Shown here: in pieces, positions 12,527-22,619 of the stretch | Layout of the letters: each line of letters starts with the position of its first letter | How positions within the stretch are numbered: position 1 is the stretch's first letter | DNA from: Aspidiotus rigidus | Lineage: Eukaryota; Arthropoda; Insecta; Hemiptera; Diaspididae | Direction of reading: 5' to 3' | Length of the DNA: 64,000 nucleotides | Assembly (NCBI GenBank): GCA_035079385.1 | Contig: JAVHKY010000029.1 | Coordinates: 9,052,001 to 9,116,000, forward strand | Notes under the pieces: generated by a model | Database searches by the model: none | Told to the model about the DNA's origin: nothing | The model's input: only the letters and a program-made list of their open reading frames with translations | Position numbers and translations under genes: made by a program

Positions 12527-13200
12527 CTATTTTCCTACCCGATTGACTGTCTGAAAATGGCCTCTAAATAAACGTTGAAGAATGCCGGTGACAGGATACA
12601 TCCCTGTCTCACTCTTTTTTGAATGGGCACCTCCTCTGACTCCTCTCCTTCCCAGCAAATAGTTGCCGTTACCAGGTCCGATTCCAATATCTTCCAAAGC
12701 TTTGAATATGCCTTCGTGTTTTACACAGTCAAAAGCCTTTTTGCAATCGATAAAACAGAGGTAAAGCTTCCGATTTAGGTCCCTGCAACATCGCGCTAAA
12801 ACATCGATGGCGCTAAAGGCTTCTCGGCATCCATAACAACCTTTGAACCCAAGTTTTCCTCGCATTTCTCATACACTCGGTTCTGAATTACATCTTTGAG
12901 AAATAGTTTCAAGACGTGTGACATCAAGCTAATTGTTCTGTAATCTCCGCACTCTCCCGCATTGCCCTTTTTTGCCAGCGCGATAAACACCTGATTTCAA
13001 CAATCCGCTGATGTACCTCGCGATATTAATATCTTATTGCAGAACCTGGCTACAAACGTAGTTGATGATTAGGTATTCGTTCTTTTATAACTTTTAACAG
13101 TTTGCGCCATTCCCTCCGTCGGGCACGACCGCCTTACCATTCTTCATTTTCTCAATTGCGCGCGACACTTCCTCCTCTGTTATTTGATTTTCATCCTCCA
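12527..13200 (-). pseudogene. LINE (non-LTR retrotransposon) reverse transcriptase fragment
   Basis: Read on the minus strand from about 13200 down, frame-shifted pieces give a typical LINE pol order: EEEVSRAIEKMKNGKAVVPD, then CGDYRTISLMSHVLKLFLK, then GFKGCYGCREAFSAIDVLA, then LCFIDCKKAFDCVKHEGIF, the first RT catalytic motif region with FID. No downstream YADD box or endonuclease domain is present, and the reading frame shifts at least twice, so this is a dead 5'/3'-truncated copy. The clade is not assigned. Confidence 0.85.
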
Positions 13201-13998
13201 TATCTTCATAGAATATCTTTCATCATTAGAGGCATTCCTAAGCCGACGATTTTGTGACAATGCGTTTCGCGTTATCACTGTTTGTGTGTGAGTGTGTAAC
13301 GAGGTTATCAGAGTGAATTGAGGTTATATCGTCAAGTTGTATGGTGAATTGTTGTGGTCTGGGTGCCGGAAAAATCCTCTTAATGTTAACAAGAACAAAT
13401 GAGTGCTCACCAATCATTGAAGCTACACCCCGTTGGACAAGGTCAATAAAACTCCGTGTATCTACCGGTAATGAAGGTATTTCGAAAATTTTTCGAGAAG
13501 TGAGAGTAGGGCTAGGTAAAGATTCTGATGATTTGAATAATATTGGCAGACTGTATTCTCTTTCTCGCAAAATTTACCATAAAAAAACACCATTATTAGT
13601 TATTTCATGGGGCATTACTGTTTCTAATGTTCTTTATGTTGGTGTCTACTGTGGAAAAATTTTGTCAAAAATTCATAGGTTTTCCTAGCCATACGTTCGA
13701 AATATGAAGTAAATAATTACCTCCTATCTCAGCGAACATGATTACGTTCCTAACAGATCTACCAACGTACGTAAGACGACTTATAGCTAATTGTTTGCAG
13801 CACGTTGCGTTGTTGATGAATGTTAATCTTTAACCCCGCAGATAGAAGTGTTCCCCTTCTGTTTATTCTTATGCATTCGAAGTTTGAAATCAAACACATC
13901 AGCTGTCGATAATTCGGTTTTATCCAAGTATTATGAAATACGCACGAGTTCTATCCGCACGTGCTTTTCTCTATTGCTGGGTTTGACCGTGTGCTATC
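13201..13998. other. Upstream region of the carrier gene, with an overlapping ORF pair
   Basis: Frames of 110 aa (minus, 13238-13570) and 115 aa (plus, 13341-13688) overlap antiparallel. Neither has a motif I recognise and one is presumably a shadow of the other. The last 300 bp before the ATG at 13999 presumably hold the carrier promoter and 5' UTR; no TATA box stands out. Confidence 0.35.
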
Positions 13999-14065
13999 AT
14001 GTCTGAGGATTTCTTCGATTACCAATTTCTTTCTTGGAAAGATTTTATGGCTGGATGGATTTCAG
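13999..14065 (+). CDS. SLC25 mitochondrial carrier (SLC25A45/48-like), exon 1
   Basis: The gene encodes a six-helix inner-membrane solute carrier. Spliced exons total 918 bp, 305 codons plus stop, the usual family length, and every junction keeps phase. Three carrier motifs are present: HPLETIK (residue 32 on), VPVELAK (137 on) and IPIDVIK (238 on), each at the end of an odd-numbered helix. Exon 1 starts at ATG 13999 and ends with FMAGWISG across the junction, very like the first helix of SLC25A45/48. The third motif in a W-C-PAIPIDVIKSR context and DVPLFGMY fit the same group. Substrate cannot be read from the sequence. Donor is GTAAGT at 14066. Confidence 0.88.
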
Positions 14066-14434
14066 GTAAGTGAATTCTTTCATCCGTCAAGAATGATGAA
14101 TACTTGAGAGAGAGGAAGGCGTTCATGAATGCTTACAACTTGAATTAGTACTCAAATGTGTACCTAGATTTTGCAGAGTCTCTGTATAATTTCCTATATT
14201 ACTTTTAATCGTTTCTTTTACTATCTTGTCGTCGTCATTGCGATTTTCTGCGAATAATTGTGTGACAGTAAATCAGTGGTTTGAAGGGGAACTTTTTGAT
14301 ATAATTAGCTGTTGAAAACCAGGCGAACACTCGAGATCCTATACTATTCATATCTTATCAATTATCTTCTCTCTTGACATAAACAACAAATATGTATATA
14401 CCTACCTAAGCAAACTTATATCTCATTGTGACAG

Positions 14435-14550
14435 GTATTTGCAGTATTACAGTCGGCCATCCTTTGGAAACAATCAAAGTGCGGCAACAAACGACCCCGA
14501 ATTCGTTATCAGTCTTACACTATGCGACCTCGATGATGAAGAACGAAGGG
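14435..14550 (+). CDS. SLC25 carrier, exon 2
   Basis: 116 bp after the acceptor TTGTGACAG. It completes the split Gly codon and encodes ICSITVGHPLETIKVRQQT, with the first signature motif P-x-E-x-x-K followed by an x-R-Q-Q that matches the family Q position. It ends at KNEG with donor GGTAAAA. The open frame running on beyond 14550 is intron read-through. Confidence 0.9.
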
Positions 14551-14694
14551 GTAAAAGACAATGCCTATTCCCATTTATTATTCATACTTACCATCTACGG
14601 CTGTAAAATTTGTGCATCAACTATAGAAGAATCTTTACAGCCCTAGACGTACCTAACTTACGATAGACTCTATTTGGAAAATTTCTCTTCTCAG

Positions 14695-14959
14695 TTTCGA
14701 TGCTTCTTTCGAGGTTTAAATTATCCTCTTTGGACGACGGGTGTAACCAATTCAGTTTATTTCGGCTTCTACGCTAATTCGCTGCGAATGTTGGAAGACC
14801 TTCAGAATGAAAAAAACTATCGTAATTGTTGCGATTACGGTCCGGTGTATCGGGGATGGCATAGAGACTGTTTTCTAGCCGGCTGTATCGGTGGATTGGC
14901 ATCGACGTTAGTCAACGTACCCGTCGAATTGGCTAAGACTATTTGTCAGGCTCACTCGA
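14695..14959 (+). CDS. SLC25 carrier, exon 3
   Basis: 265 bp between acceptor TTCTCTTCTCAG and donor GTAAGT. Starts FRCFFRGLNYPLWTTG, completing the EG-x4-F-R-G motif of repeat 1, and covers helices 2 and 3 (FLAGCIGGLASTLVNVPVEL). It carries the second signature VPVELAK at residues 136-142. Ends one base into a codon. Confidence 0.9.
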
Positions 14960-15701
14960 GTAAGTACATATGAACGAACGATGTCTCGTTATGATTGGCC
15001 TTATGAGAAGATTCCTTATCTACATGATTCCCTGTGAACATCCGCATTGTTTAGTATCCCCAGTTCAACCCCCATCCAGGTACGTGCGGCTCATTCCTCT
15101 AGGCTTTAGTGTATATTTGCAACAGCCTACATACTGTAGTCTTTGTACCCTTTCAATCACAAGGTGAAACTTTCATCTCAAGGCGAAATACGACGATCTA
15201 ATCTCGAGACGTGGTAGCGAAGTGGTTACCACGCTATCATGAAAACGTCGCTCGTCATACGTCTTCTTCCTTCCTTACCTCATGGGATGTCGTTGAGCTG
15301 AAAATCAAATTTATTCAATCAGCCACACATGGCAGCTGGAACACTTATTGGTAAGTTGTTAGGCTGGAATTCAGCATATTCCAGCTGTGCGGAATATTTG
15401 TTGGGCCCGAATTCGATTAATTTCAGCCTTATGAGGAAGTTGATAGGCTGCATCCCGATTTCTTCCCCGGATTTCGACCAATTCCATTCGCATGAGAAAG
15501 TCGTTGAGTTGGGATGTGATTTAATCCAGTCTTACATGAAACTCGTTAGCCTGGAACTCCTCACGTTACCTCCTTACAGGGAAGTCTTGACTTTGGCCAA
15601 TTTCAGCTATACAACCTGCCAATGTACAATCGTTAAATTGTACAACAGTGCTTTATGTGTGTCTTGCATTAAAAATTTACACATAATCATCGAAATTTCA
15701 G
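14960..15701. other. Intron 3 of the carrier gene
   Basis: 742 bp. A long open frame starting at 15329 runs through this intron into exons 4 and 5 but lacks carrier features before 15702. A 28-bp micro-exon at 15323-15350 with good splice sites was considered; joining it to exon 4 would create a stop. Confidence 0.6.
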
Positions 15702-15813
15702 AAAATTCTCCAAATATGAAGGCGCAATCGAATCCGTCTGCTGTCTTGAAAAATATCTTCATGAATCGAGGAATACGAGGGTGCTACCACGGAGGCTGGA
15801 TCCTGATGATCAG
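15702..15813 (+). CDS. SLC25 carrier, exon 4
   Basis: 112 bp. Acceptor AAATTTCAG, donor CAGGTTAAA. In the phase set by exon 3 it reads through AVLKNIFMNRGIRGCYHGG and WILMIR, the amphipathic helix and RG-x-x-x-Y-x-G motif before helix 4. The usual aromatic-x-Gly start of this matrix helix is not clear in this frame, the weakest part of the model. Confidence 0.8.
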
Positions 15814-15900
15814 GTTAAACTCGAATTTCTTTCTTACGTTTGAAAATTATATGTATCTCGCAAGTTATTCAATTCTAATAGCGATATTCATGTCTCAAAG

Positions 15901-16025
15901 GGACGTCCCTCTGTTCGGAATGTATGCCTTATGTTATGAGCACATAGCTTGTCTTCTGAAGCCCAAGAATTGCTCGGATCAGTTCACAAAAATTCTTTGC
16001 GACGGAATAGCCGGTGGATTATCAG
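15901..16025 (+). CDS. SLC25 carrier, exon 5
   Basis: 125 bp after the acceptor TGTCTCAAAG. It gives R-DVPLFGMYALCYEHIACLL, helix 4 and its matrix end, and finishes with DGIAGGLSG, the start of helix 5, cut one base into Gly. Donor GGTAAAAT. The next exon is 23 kb away. Confidence 0.88.
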
Positions 16026-16929
16026 GTAAAATTTCCGATTGCTGATTTGATATTTGATGTGTGAGTTGCAAAGCTATATGACCGTCACACTCTCCAAATT
16101 GTTTTTTCCTCGTCTTTGGGAATTATTAGTGATGTCCAGCCCTGACGATGTCATACCCTTTAGTTTCCTCTTCCACCTCCTTCTAAGCGCTCATAGTTAC
16201 GCCCTTCTTCAATTAGTATTTTTTCTAGACAATCTATTAACCTTACTAGAACCTAGCTCATATTAGTCTCAGCCTAAAATCTTCCTCTGGGCCTAGCTTA
16301 CGTTAGTTATAGCCTAGACTTTGTGCTCAGAGGAGAAAATTTAGCTCAGACTGTCGTACCCCACCTCCTATTACATATAGCTCGAGAGTCAAAATTTTTC
16401 CAAGTCTTTCTTCTATCATATATAGCTTAGGAGTCTCGAGATATGATGGAAAGAGAAGTGGAAAAATTTCGACTCTCGACCTATATACTACGTCTAGGCT
16501 TGCTTGAATTCTCAATACCAAAACCAATTTGACTCATAGAACAGGTTCCCAGCGTTCCTCGTTTAACGTCGTTAAGGGAGCTGTCGTTTTTCTGAAGTTC
16601 TTCTAGGATTCAATTGACTAATGTTTCGCCTAAGACTCCAGGAGTTATGTCCTAGCCTATAGTTGTATAGCTTGAAATTTTTTCACCTCTCAAAGGTTCA
16701 GAGCTTAGAATTTTTTCAAGTTCCCCCTTTTTAAAGGTTCATAGTTGGAACTTTCCTCAAGCCCTCTTCGTAGAGGAATTGAGCTCGAAATTTTCTCAAG
16801 GTCAAGTGATGACGTCATGAAAGTCGGACGTAGACGTTTTTTAGAGATTTAGAGATTCCCTCCACCTATCCCCTTCTAACAAGATAGGTAGCGAGTCTCA
16901 CGCTAAACAACTTCTTGAAGTAATTATAT
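16026..16929. repeat. Intron start with CCTAG-rich and minisatellite fragments
   Basis: Fragments of the dispersed TCGAGCTATATATGATAGG minisatellite occur around 16370-16500. An inverted piece of the composite repeat (ACAGGTTCCCAGCGTTCCTCG) lies at about 16545-16585. Frequent CCTAG words and one TGACGTCA at 16810-16817. No gene. Confidence 0.6.
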
Positions 16930-17698
16930 TAATTAATCGATTTCTTTCAATTCATTTCATTTCAGCAATTATAATTTCAATATTATCATTAATTCATTTA
17001 ATTATTTTACATTCGAATAAAAGTCATCTAATCCTTGAAAGTTGAATAATGATATTGAACAAATTAACTTGAATTCTTTATTTATTTTCAAAAATATTAT
17101 ATTAATAATTAATATTTCTATGTAAAACGAGAGATTTACACGTGGTATTTTAGAATTGAGCGAACAAAAAAAACGGCACTGAATACCACTAGGTATATTT
17201 ACTTTAAATAAATACCTATAGTGATATTCAGTGCCGTTTCTTTCGTTCTCTTATTTTTATATATTTTTCTAATAATTAATATAATTTTACCATTAAGAAT
17301 AAAAATCCAGATAATTTCAATCAAATGATAATATTTGAAACTCCTAATCATATTGAACGAGAATGGTAATATTTTATATGTATTTTTTCATTCAATTTTT
17401 CGTTCCATCAATAATAAATTTTATTAAGTTTATTTATAAAAATAAAATCAATTATTATTTTATTTTTTTTTACTTAATTTAAATAAATAAATCAAACATT
17501 TTTAATAATAAATTTATTTTGATTACAAAAATTTTTATCTCTATTTTAATTATAATAATAATTTTATTCTCTTTTATTGGCTCAAAACCATCTAAAGAAC
17601 CTTATATTATAATTGTAAATTAATTATAAATTATTCATTTTTTAATATTCATTTTAATTTATTTTCAACAAATAATTATTAATAAAATTACTAAATAA
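16930..17698 (+). pseudogene. cytb: Nuclear mitochondrial insertion: cytochrome b C-terminal part
   Basis: Under the mitochondrial code this very AT-rich stretch reads like the second half of cytochrome b: RFFSIHFISAIIISILSLIH, then INLNSLFIFKNII, then NPDNFNQM, then TPNHIEREW-YF, then FSFIGSKPSKEPYIII, and a stop TAA at 17696-17698. TPxHIxxEWYF and the GxxP-x-x-x-PYIIIG region are cytb hallmarks. The frame is broken by indels and by a 154-bp insertion at 17116-17269, so it is a nuclear copy without function. Confidence 0.88.
17116..17269. mobile_element. Hairpin element inserted in the mitochondrial copy
   Basis: A 154-bp insertion splitting cytb, flanked on both sides by TAATAATTAATAT (17103-17115 and 17270-17282). 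The core is a near-perfect inverted repeat around AACGGCACTGAAT and its complement. Removing the insert and one flank restores cytb spacing. Confidence 0.8.
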
Positions 17699-17704
17699 AA
17701 ATTA

Positions 17705-18340
17705 TTAAAATATAAATGATAAATATAAAAATACAAAAAAAAAATCATATAATTTTCATTATTAAATCATAACGAAAACAAATAATGAATATTCAAATAA
17801 TTCATGAAAATAACAATTATTTATAAAAAAAATTGAAATTTTGCTGAATCAAAATAGATTACAATCTAAAATACGTTACTATAAATTTTATTGATCCTAA
17901 TTCTAAATTAAATCCAGAAATAAGTTCAGATTTTCTATCACATAAATCAAATGGAAGTCGTAATAATTCTATTATTAAAATCATTAATGATATAAATAAA
18001 ACTAAAAAAATCTATTGAAAATTTGAATATTATAATTAATAAAATATCATAAGATGAAAATTGAATAATAGCTCTGATAAAACTAATCTGTACATGTAGA
18101 TTTTTGTTCTAATAAATAAAAAATTGAAAATAATAACTTTAATAATATAAATAATATTGTAATACTAAAAAAATTATTATTCCTTAATAATCAATAATTA
18201 AAATTAATTAATATTCAGAAATATAAATAAAATAGTTATTAAAATTAAATTTAAATAAAATGAATATTTAATTTTAATTAAATACAAATATAAATGTTTT
18301 TTAATTAATAGGTAGCTTAATTATGATAAAAATTGTAGTA
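17705..18340 (-). pseudogene. nad1: Nuclear mitochondrial insertion: nad1
   Basis: The minus strand encodes ND1: LLRLPFDLCDSKSELISGFN matches the family region PFDL-EGESELVSGFN, and nearer the C-terminus F-RYDLMMKIMWFFF matches the RYRYDxLM block. AGA is read as Ser and ATA as Met, as in arthropod mitochondria. The stop complement is at 17705-17707, tail to tail with cytb. The N-terminal boundary near 18340 is fuzzy because the sequence becomes too AT-rich to read. Confidence 0.85.
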
Positions 18341-19169
18341 AATCAATAAAATAAAAACTTATTAGGACCAAAACAAATTTCTGCATCACAATGATATCAC
18401 AGTAAGGCCTCCCTTTCCCAGTTAACTCGATATAAACTTTTCCGTTAGGCTAACTGGTTGACAGGCACATTGTTGTACAAATATGTTAGGCGAAGTGGCT
18501 CAAGGGCTCGTTCGCTCTGCCCGTTCGCCCCCATTCTCGGCCTAGATTTTTCCAAGCCCGTAAAGTGGGTTAAAGTCAATGATGATGTCATCGACTGTAA
18601 CAAAATAGCCTAACATTAGCTTACCTCTTGTCCTATTTCTGATAAATTACGCTGTAGATGCCTTCAAGTGCTTATTGGTTCTTTAAACTCTTTCCTCTTA
18701 TGTACATGGGTGCCATGCTAAACTAGAGGGGGACGCTCCTTTCGGGCTTCTCACTCTGTGGTATATAGCCTAGTAAACGTTACGTTAGGCCTAGTATAAT
18801 GAAAGTAGGAAATATCTAGTATAGCCTAGTATAGTCCTAGGAAAGTAGGGAAGGTCTAAATTTTCCAAGTCCCTAAAGTAGATCAAGGTCACTGATGACG
18901 TCATCAAGAGTGATAAAACCCGTGACGATTTTCGCAAGAGTAGTCCCAGACAGAAACTGTGACGGCATTTCGTGACGGTTAAGCGTATCATTGCTGTACA
19001 AGCTGTTGTCCCTCAATAATATGTCGTTATTTCCTAACAAATTCCCAGATCGCGCTCTATGCTTAGTCTTGAACATTTTGGATTTAACACCGAGTCTTAT
19101 GGCAAATTAGCGATTTTCAAAAAATCATAGAAAAGAATGAATCATTGTAGAAAGCTGAAACGTGGCTCG
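18341..19169. other. Intronic, no gene
   Basis: Contains CCTAGTATA-rich repeats near 18770-18850 and a GATGACGTCATCAAG segment at about 18894 that resembles text at 16808. No open frame worth calling. Confidence 0.4.
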
Positions 19170-19480
19170 GATAAACAATTTATTGCAAGCTGTAAGTACA
19201 TTTTAGAAAAAACCGTTGTTCTAAGTAAATTTTTAATTTTTTACAATTTTTTAAAAAATTGCTTGTACGAGGCTACCTACGGTAATCTAACAGCGCTGGT
19301 GGAGAACGAGGAACTTGGGCCTAGATTACAACGAACGTAGCGAAATTTTTATGCGCTGCGACAAACCTGTGGACAAGATTTTGGTGCTGTGTCCATACCT
19401 CTATTATGTACCCAAACTTAAAAACTTATAAATTGCTAATGACGGCCCAATACAGCGTACACGTGATCAAAATTGAAACT
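19170..19480. repeat. Direct repeat D, copy left of ankyrin gene 1
   Basis: About 310 bp, opening ACAATTTATTGCAAG and including AGCGCTGGTGGAGAACG, TTTTTATGCGCTGCGA and TGCTAATGACGGCCCAATAC. A second copy in the same orientation lies at 22620-22960. I estimate roughly 80-85 percent identity by eye. Confidence 0.85.
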
Positions 19481-19524
19481 TCATATCAGCTCCAGAAAAT
19501 CGAAATTTTTCAAAATTCTCAAAC

Positions 19525-22500
19525 TAGATTAGAGTTTTCCTCACTTAGAAAGATATTCTCGAGTCCCCTTAAACTAGGTTCCATTTTTCTTGATCAAATA
19601 TAGTCACCTTGAAAAATTTTCCCGAGTCCCCAAACTAGGTCCAAGTCCGGTTCACTATCCCGCTCGTAGCCAGGATTTTTCGGATTTTGTCCGTTTCCCA
19701 CTAAATAACGTTTCATAAGACACGTTTCTTGTTTACAACAGATTCTCTTATCGCACTATTGAGATAAAAATTGTCACTATCTAGATATAATGAAGCTAAG
19801 TTACGATAAGAGAGCATTAAGGCTGATGTTTATAATGATTCCACAGGCTTGTATTAGTCTATTCGTAGAAATTTTGGTAGCAACAACAAAAGTGTGTTGT
19901 CAATATGACATCGGTTAAAATTTCTGACGCAGCTTTGTCCAATGATCTCGAAAAGGTGAAAATGTTTGTCGAAAAGAATGATTTCCGGAAGTATGGAAGA
20001 GAACTTGTTTACATCGCTACTAAGGAAGGTCATCTCGATATGTTAAAATATCTGGCGGAGAAAGATAAGTTTTTTTCATTCAGATTTCTGTACTATAATG
20101 TACATCATCTTACTCACGACGGTGCTCAAGACGCAGACGGACCCTGTACTTTACTTGATATAGCGGTTGCCAAGGGCCACTTGGAGATAGTCAAATATCT
20201 TGTAGAGGATCGTAATAAGAACATTTATCACGTATTTCACTCGAGGTACACAGCCGTAAATTGGGCAATCGTTCATGGTCATTTGAATATTTTAAAGTAT
20301 TTTATTGAAGAAAGAGGTGTAGATGTTAATTTGAAATTGCGAGGAATCCCCCTTACATTTGTTCGACCAATATTATTTGACGCGGTGGAATACGAGCACC
20401 ACGATATCATCGCCTATCTTATTGAAGAAAAGAAAGCAAATTTGACGGCGATTGATGGACCACGGGAAAATATTTTATATATGGCCGTTCGAAAAGGAAA
20501 CCTAAATTTCATCAAGTACATTCTTGATGGAAGAAAAGCAAAAATCGATATGGAATGGACGAATTGGAGAGGTTATACCTTAGTACACCAAATAATGACC
20601 AAATTCAAGTTGAAGAATGCAGAAGAAATTCTTCGGTATCTCATAGATGAAAAACATGCGAACGTGGACATTCCTTGTCACACAACCTTTCCTGATTCTT
20701 TTTCAGGGATGACCCCTTTGCAATATGCTACCAAATATTTATCTGTGAAAATAGTTGAATATTTGATAGATTGTGGCGCTAACATAAACAAACAAGATCG
20801 TAATGGTCGTACTGCGTTACATTTCGCACTTTCTAGAAATCTTACAACTGGTTTTGAAATCTGTAAACTTCTGTGCAAACACGGTGCTGACATTAACCAC
20901 AAAAATAAAAGGGGTGAAACTCCACTGGATTTTGCAATGGTGAAGGCAGATGGAATCAATGTATGTAAACTTCTTATAGAGCACGGTGCAAACCCAAATT
21001 CGACCGATATAAGGGGCAATAAAGCCGTGCATGTCGCAGCCATGCAGAATACGGTACATCTCCTCGATTATCTTGTATGCGATAAGAAAATCGATGTCAA
21101 CACCCCTAGGGAGACCGATAAGTCGACGCCTCTCCTTTGCGCAGCCTTTGTAAAACAACTTGAAAATTGCAAATACCTAATCGAGCATGGTGCTCGACTT
21201 GACCAAAAAAACGCGAATAATAAAACTCCCTTAGATATCGCGATGCAAAGATTATTACAGGAACAAGAATTTGACAAAAAATTTGAAGCATACAAAATTT
21301 TTATAGATCACAGTGCAGACTACTGTGATAAGGAAGGTAATAAACTTGTGCACATCGCGACCATATGGGATAAAATAACTTTCCTGGATTATTTGGTGCG
21401 GGATAAGCGAGCCGACATTAATTCTGAAAGAAAGACGGACAACTGGACGCCTCTACATTGTGCAGCTTCAAAGAACCATTTTAAAATTTGTAAGTATCTA
21501 TTCAAACATGGTGCTCAAATTGATAAAAAAGACAAAGAAGGTAAAACTCCTTTCAATATTGCACTAACAAGATTATCGAAGGAAGATAAACCTGGCAGGA
21601 ATAAGGAGAACACGACAGCAGTTGGAATATGCAAACTCTTCATGAAGCATGGTGCGAATGTAAACTTGACTGACAAAACAGGTAATCGAGTTGTACATAT
21701 TGCGGCCATGCAGAATAGGATACATTTCCTAGACTATCTAGTGAGTAACAAACAAGTCGATGTAAATACCCCGAGGGAGACGGACAAGTGGACGCCTCTT
21801 CATTGTGCAGCCTTTCGGAACCATTTTGAAATGTGTGAATATTTAGTTGAGCATGGTGCTCGAGTTGACCACAAAAACAGCGACAATAAAACTGTATTAG
21901 ATATTGTACTAGAAAGATTATCGGAAGAAGATGAATTTGTCAGGAAACAGAAGAACAGGCATACGATTAAACTATGTAAACTCTTTTTAGAACATGGTGG
22001 CAACGTGAACTCGACCGATAATGAAGGCAATCAATTGGTGCACATCGCTGCCATACAAAATAACCTGAGATTTCTTGATTATCTTGTGCTTGATAAGAAA
22101 GTTGACATCAATGTTCCGAGAAAAGCGGACAACTGGAGTCCTTTACACTGTGCAGCCTCCTTAAATCATTTTGATATTTGCATATATTTAGTCGGGCATG
22201 GTGCTAATCCTCGGGCCGAGAGTAAATGTGGGAAAACTCCCGCAGAATTAACATCTGATCAAGAACTCATTGACTACCTAAAAAATGCTTTAACGACGAG
22301 AAGAGTTCGTAGAAATGTTGTGAATCATTTTTTAGCGCATTCCCAAAATTTAATTAATCAAAGAAATGCAAGGAATGTAAATAGAAGTGCGATGAGGTTT
22401 TCCGGCTATGATTTCTCTCTCAGATTACGACATTTTCTCCTTTTTTTCAGCTTGGTGATTAGATATTATCTTGAAGACTCAATTAATTTATTGCAAACCC

Positions 22501-22612
22501 GGGGAACAATTGCGGGAGCGTTATTACAAGGCATTATGCATCCTATGTTGAATAACTTGAATGATTACTCTTCTAATTTTACAAACCCTGAATAAATGTA
22601 TGACGTGTACTT
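19525..22612 (+). repeat. Duplicated ankyrin unit, copy 1
   Basis: A block of about 3.09 kb matching 28623-31713. Homology begins at about CTAGATTAGAG and stops 17 bp after the ankyrin stop codon (GTGTAC). It includes about 380 bp of upstream DNA with a 10-bp inverted pair, TCTCTTATCG (19744-19753) and CGATAAGAGA (19804-19813), kept in both copies. Confidence 0.9.
19905..22595 (+). CDS. Ankyrin-repeat protein, 896 aa, copy 1
   Basis: A single intronless frame built almost wholly of ankyrin repeats from residue 8 to about 805 (for example DKWTPLHCAAFRNHFEMCEY). Residues 371-477, 478-592, 593-707 and 708 to about 800 form a tandem super-repeat: each opens GN-x-x-VHIA, then FLDYLV, then TPLHCAA, and the first three end with an unusual charged insert (RLSEEDEF-like) before ICKLF-x-x-HGA. 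The last 90 residues are not ankyrin; they include a hydrophobic stretch at about 843-862 (FLLFFSLVIRYYLE). No signal peptide, SOCS, PRANC or F-box motif seen. Function unknown; ankyrin arrays usually bind other proteins. The start is the first ATG, preceded by CAAT. A 5' UTR intron is possible (ATTCCACAG at about 19845). Confidence 0.9.
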   Translation: MTSVKISDAALSNDLEKVKMFVEKNDFRKYGRELVYIATKEGHLDMLKYLAEKDKFFSFRFLYYNVHHLTHDGAQDADGPCTLLDIAVAKGHLEIVKYLVEDRNKNIYHVFHSRYTAVNWAIVHGHLNILKYFIEERGVDVNLKLRGIPLTFVRPILFDAVEYEHHDIIAYLIEEKKANLTAIDGPRENILYMAVRKGNLNFIKYILDGRKAKIDMEWTNWRGYTLVHQIMTKFKLKNAEEILRYLIDEKHANVDIPCHTTFPDSFSGMTPLQYATKYLSVKIVEYLIDCGANINKQDRNGRTALHFALSRNLTTGFEICKLLCKHGADINHKNKRGETPLDFAMVKADGINVCKLLIEHGANPNSTDIRGNKAVHVAAMQNTVHLLDYLVCDKKIDVNTPRETDKSTPLLCAAFVKQLENCKYLIEHGARLDQKNANNKTPLDIAMQRLLQEQEFDKKFEAYKIFIDHSADYCDKEGNKLVHIATIWDKITFLDYLVRDKRADINSERKTDNWTPLHCAASKNHFKICKYLFKHGAQIDKKDKEGKTPFNIALTRLSKEDKPGRNKENTTAVGICKLFMKHGANVNLTDKTGNRVVHIAAMQNRIHFLDYLVSNKQVDVNTPRETDKWTPLHCAAFRNHFEMCEYLVEHGARVDHKNSDNKTVLDIVLERLSEEDEFVRKQKNRHTIKLCKLFLEHGGNVNSTDNEGNQLVHIAAIQNNLRFLDYLVLDKKVDINVPRKADNWSPLHCAASLNHFDICIYLVGHGANPRAESKCGKTPAELTSDQELIDYLKNALTTRRVRRNVVNHFLAHSQNLINQRNARNVNRSAMRFSGYDFSLRLRHFLLFFSLVIRYYLEDSINLLQTRGTIAGALLQGIMHPMLNNLNDYSSNFTNPE

Positions 22613-22619
22613 CCTCGTA

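Noticed and set aside
13238..13688. Antiparallel 110/115-codon frame pair treated as a gene
   Set aside because: Neither strand has a recognised motif, splice context or a repeat in the window; left as undecided.
15205..15245. A tRNA-like A box (GTGGTAGCGAAGTGGTTA)
   Set aside because: No B box or acceptor stem closes at tRNA distance.
15323..15350. A 28-bp micro-exon of the carrier gene with good splice sites
   Set aside because: Joined to exon 4 it creates a TGA; skipping it gives a 305-aa carrier with every phase intact.
15329..16045. A 238-codon frame taken as one exon
   Set aside because: Its first 124 codons lack carrier features and are crossed by splice sites; only the parts at 15702-15813 and 15901-16025 belong to the protein.
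20678..22030. Several 60-120 codon frames on the minus strand of ankyrin gene 1 (and the same at 29674-31131)
   Set aside because: They are antisense shadows of the ankyrin repeats, repeated with the repeat period, without motifs of their own.
19905..22595. Assigning the ankyrin proteins to a toxin, PRANC or bacterial effector class
   Set aside because: No PRANC, F-box, protease or export signal visible; ankyrin content alone does not show such a role.
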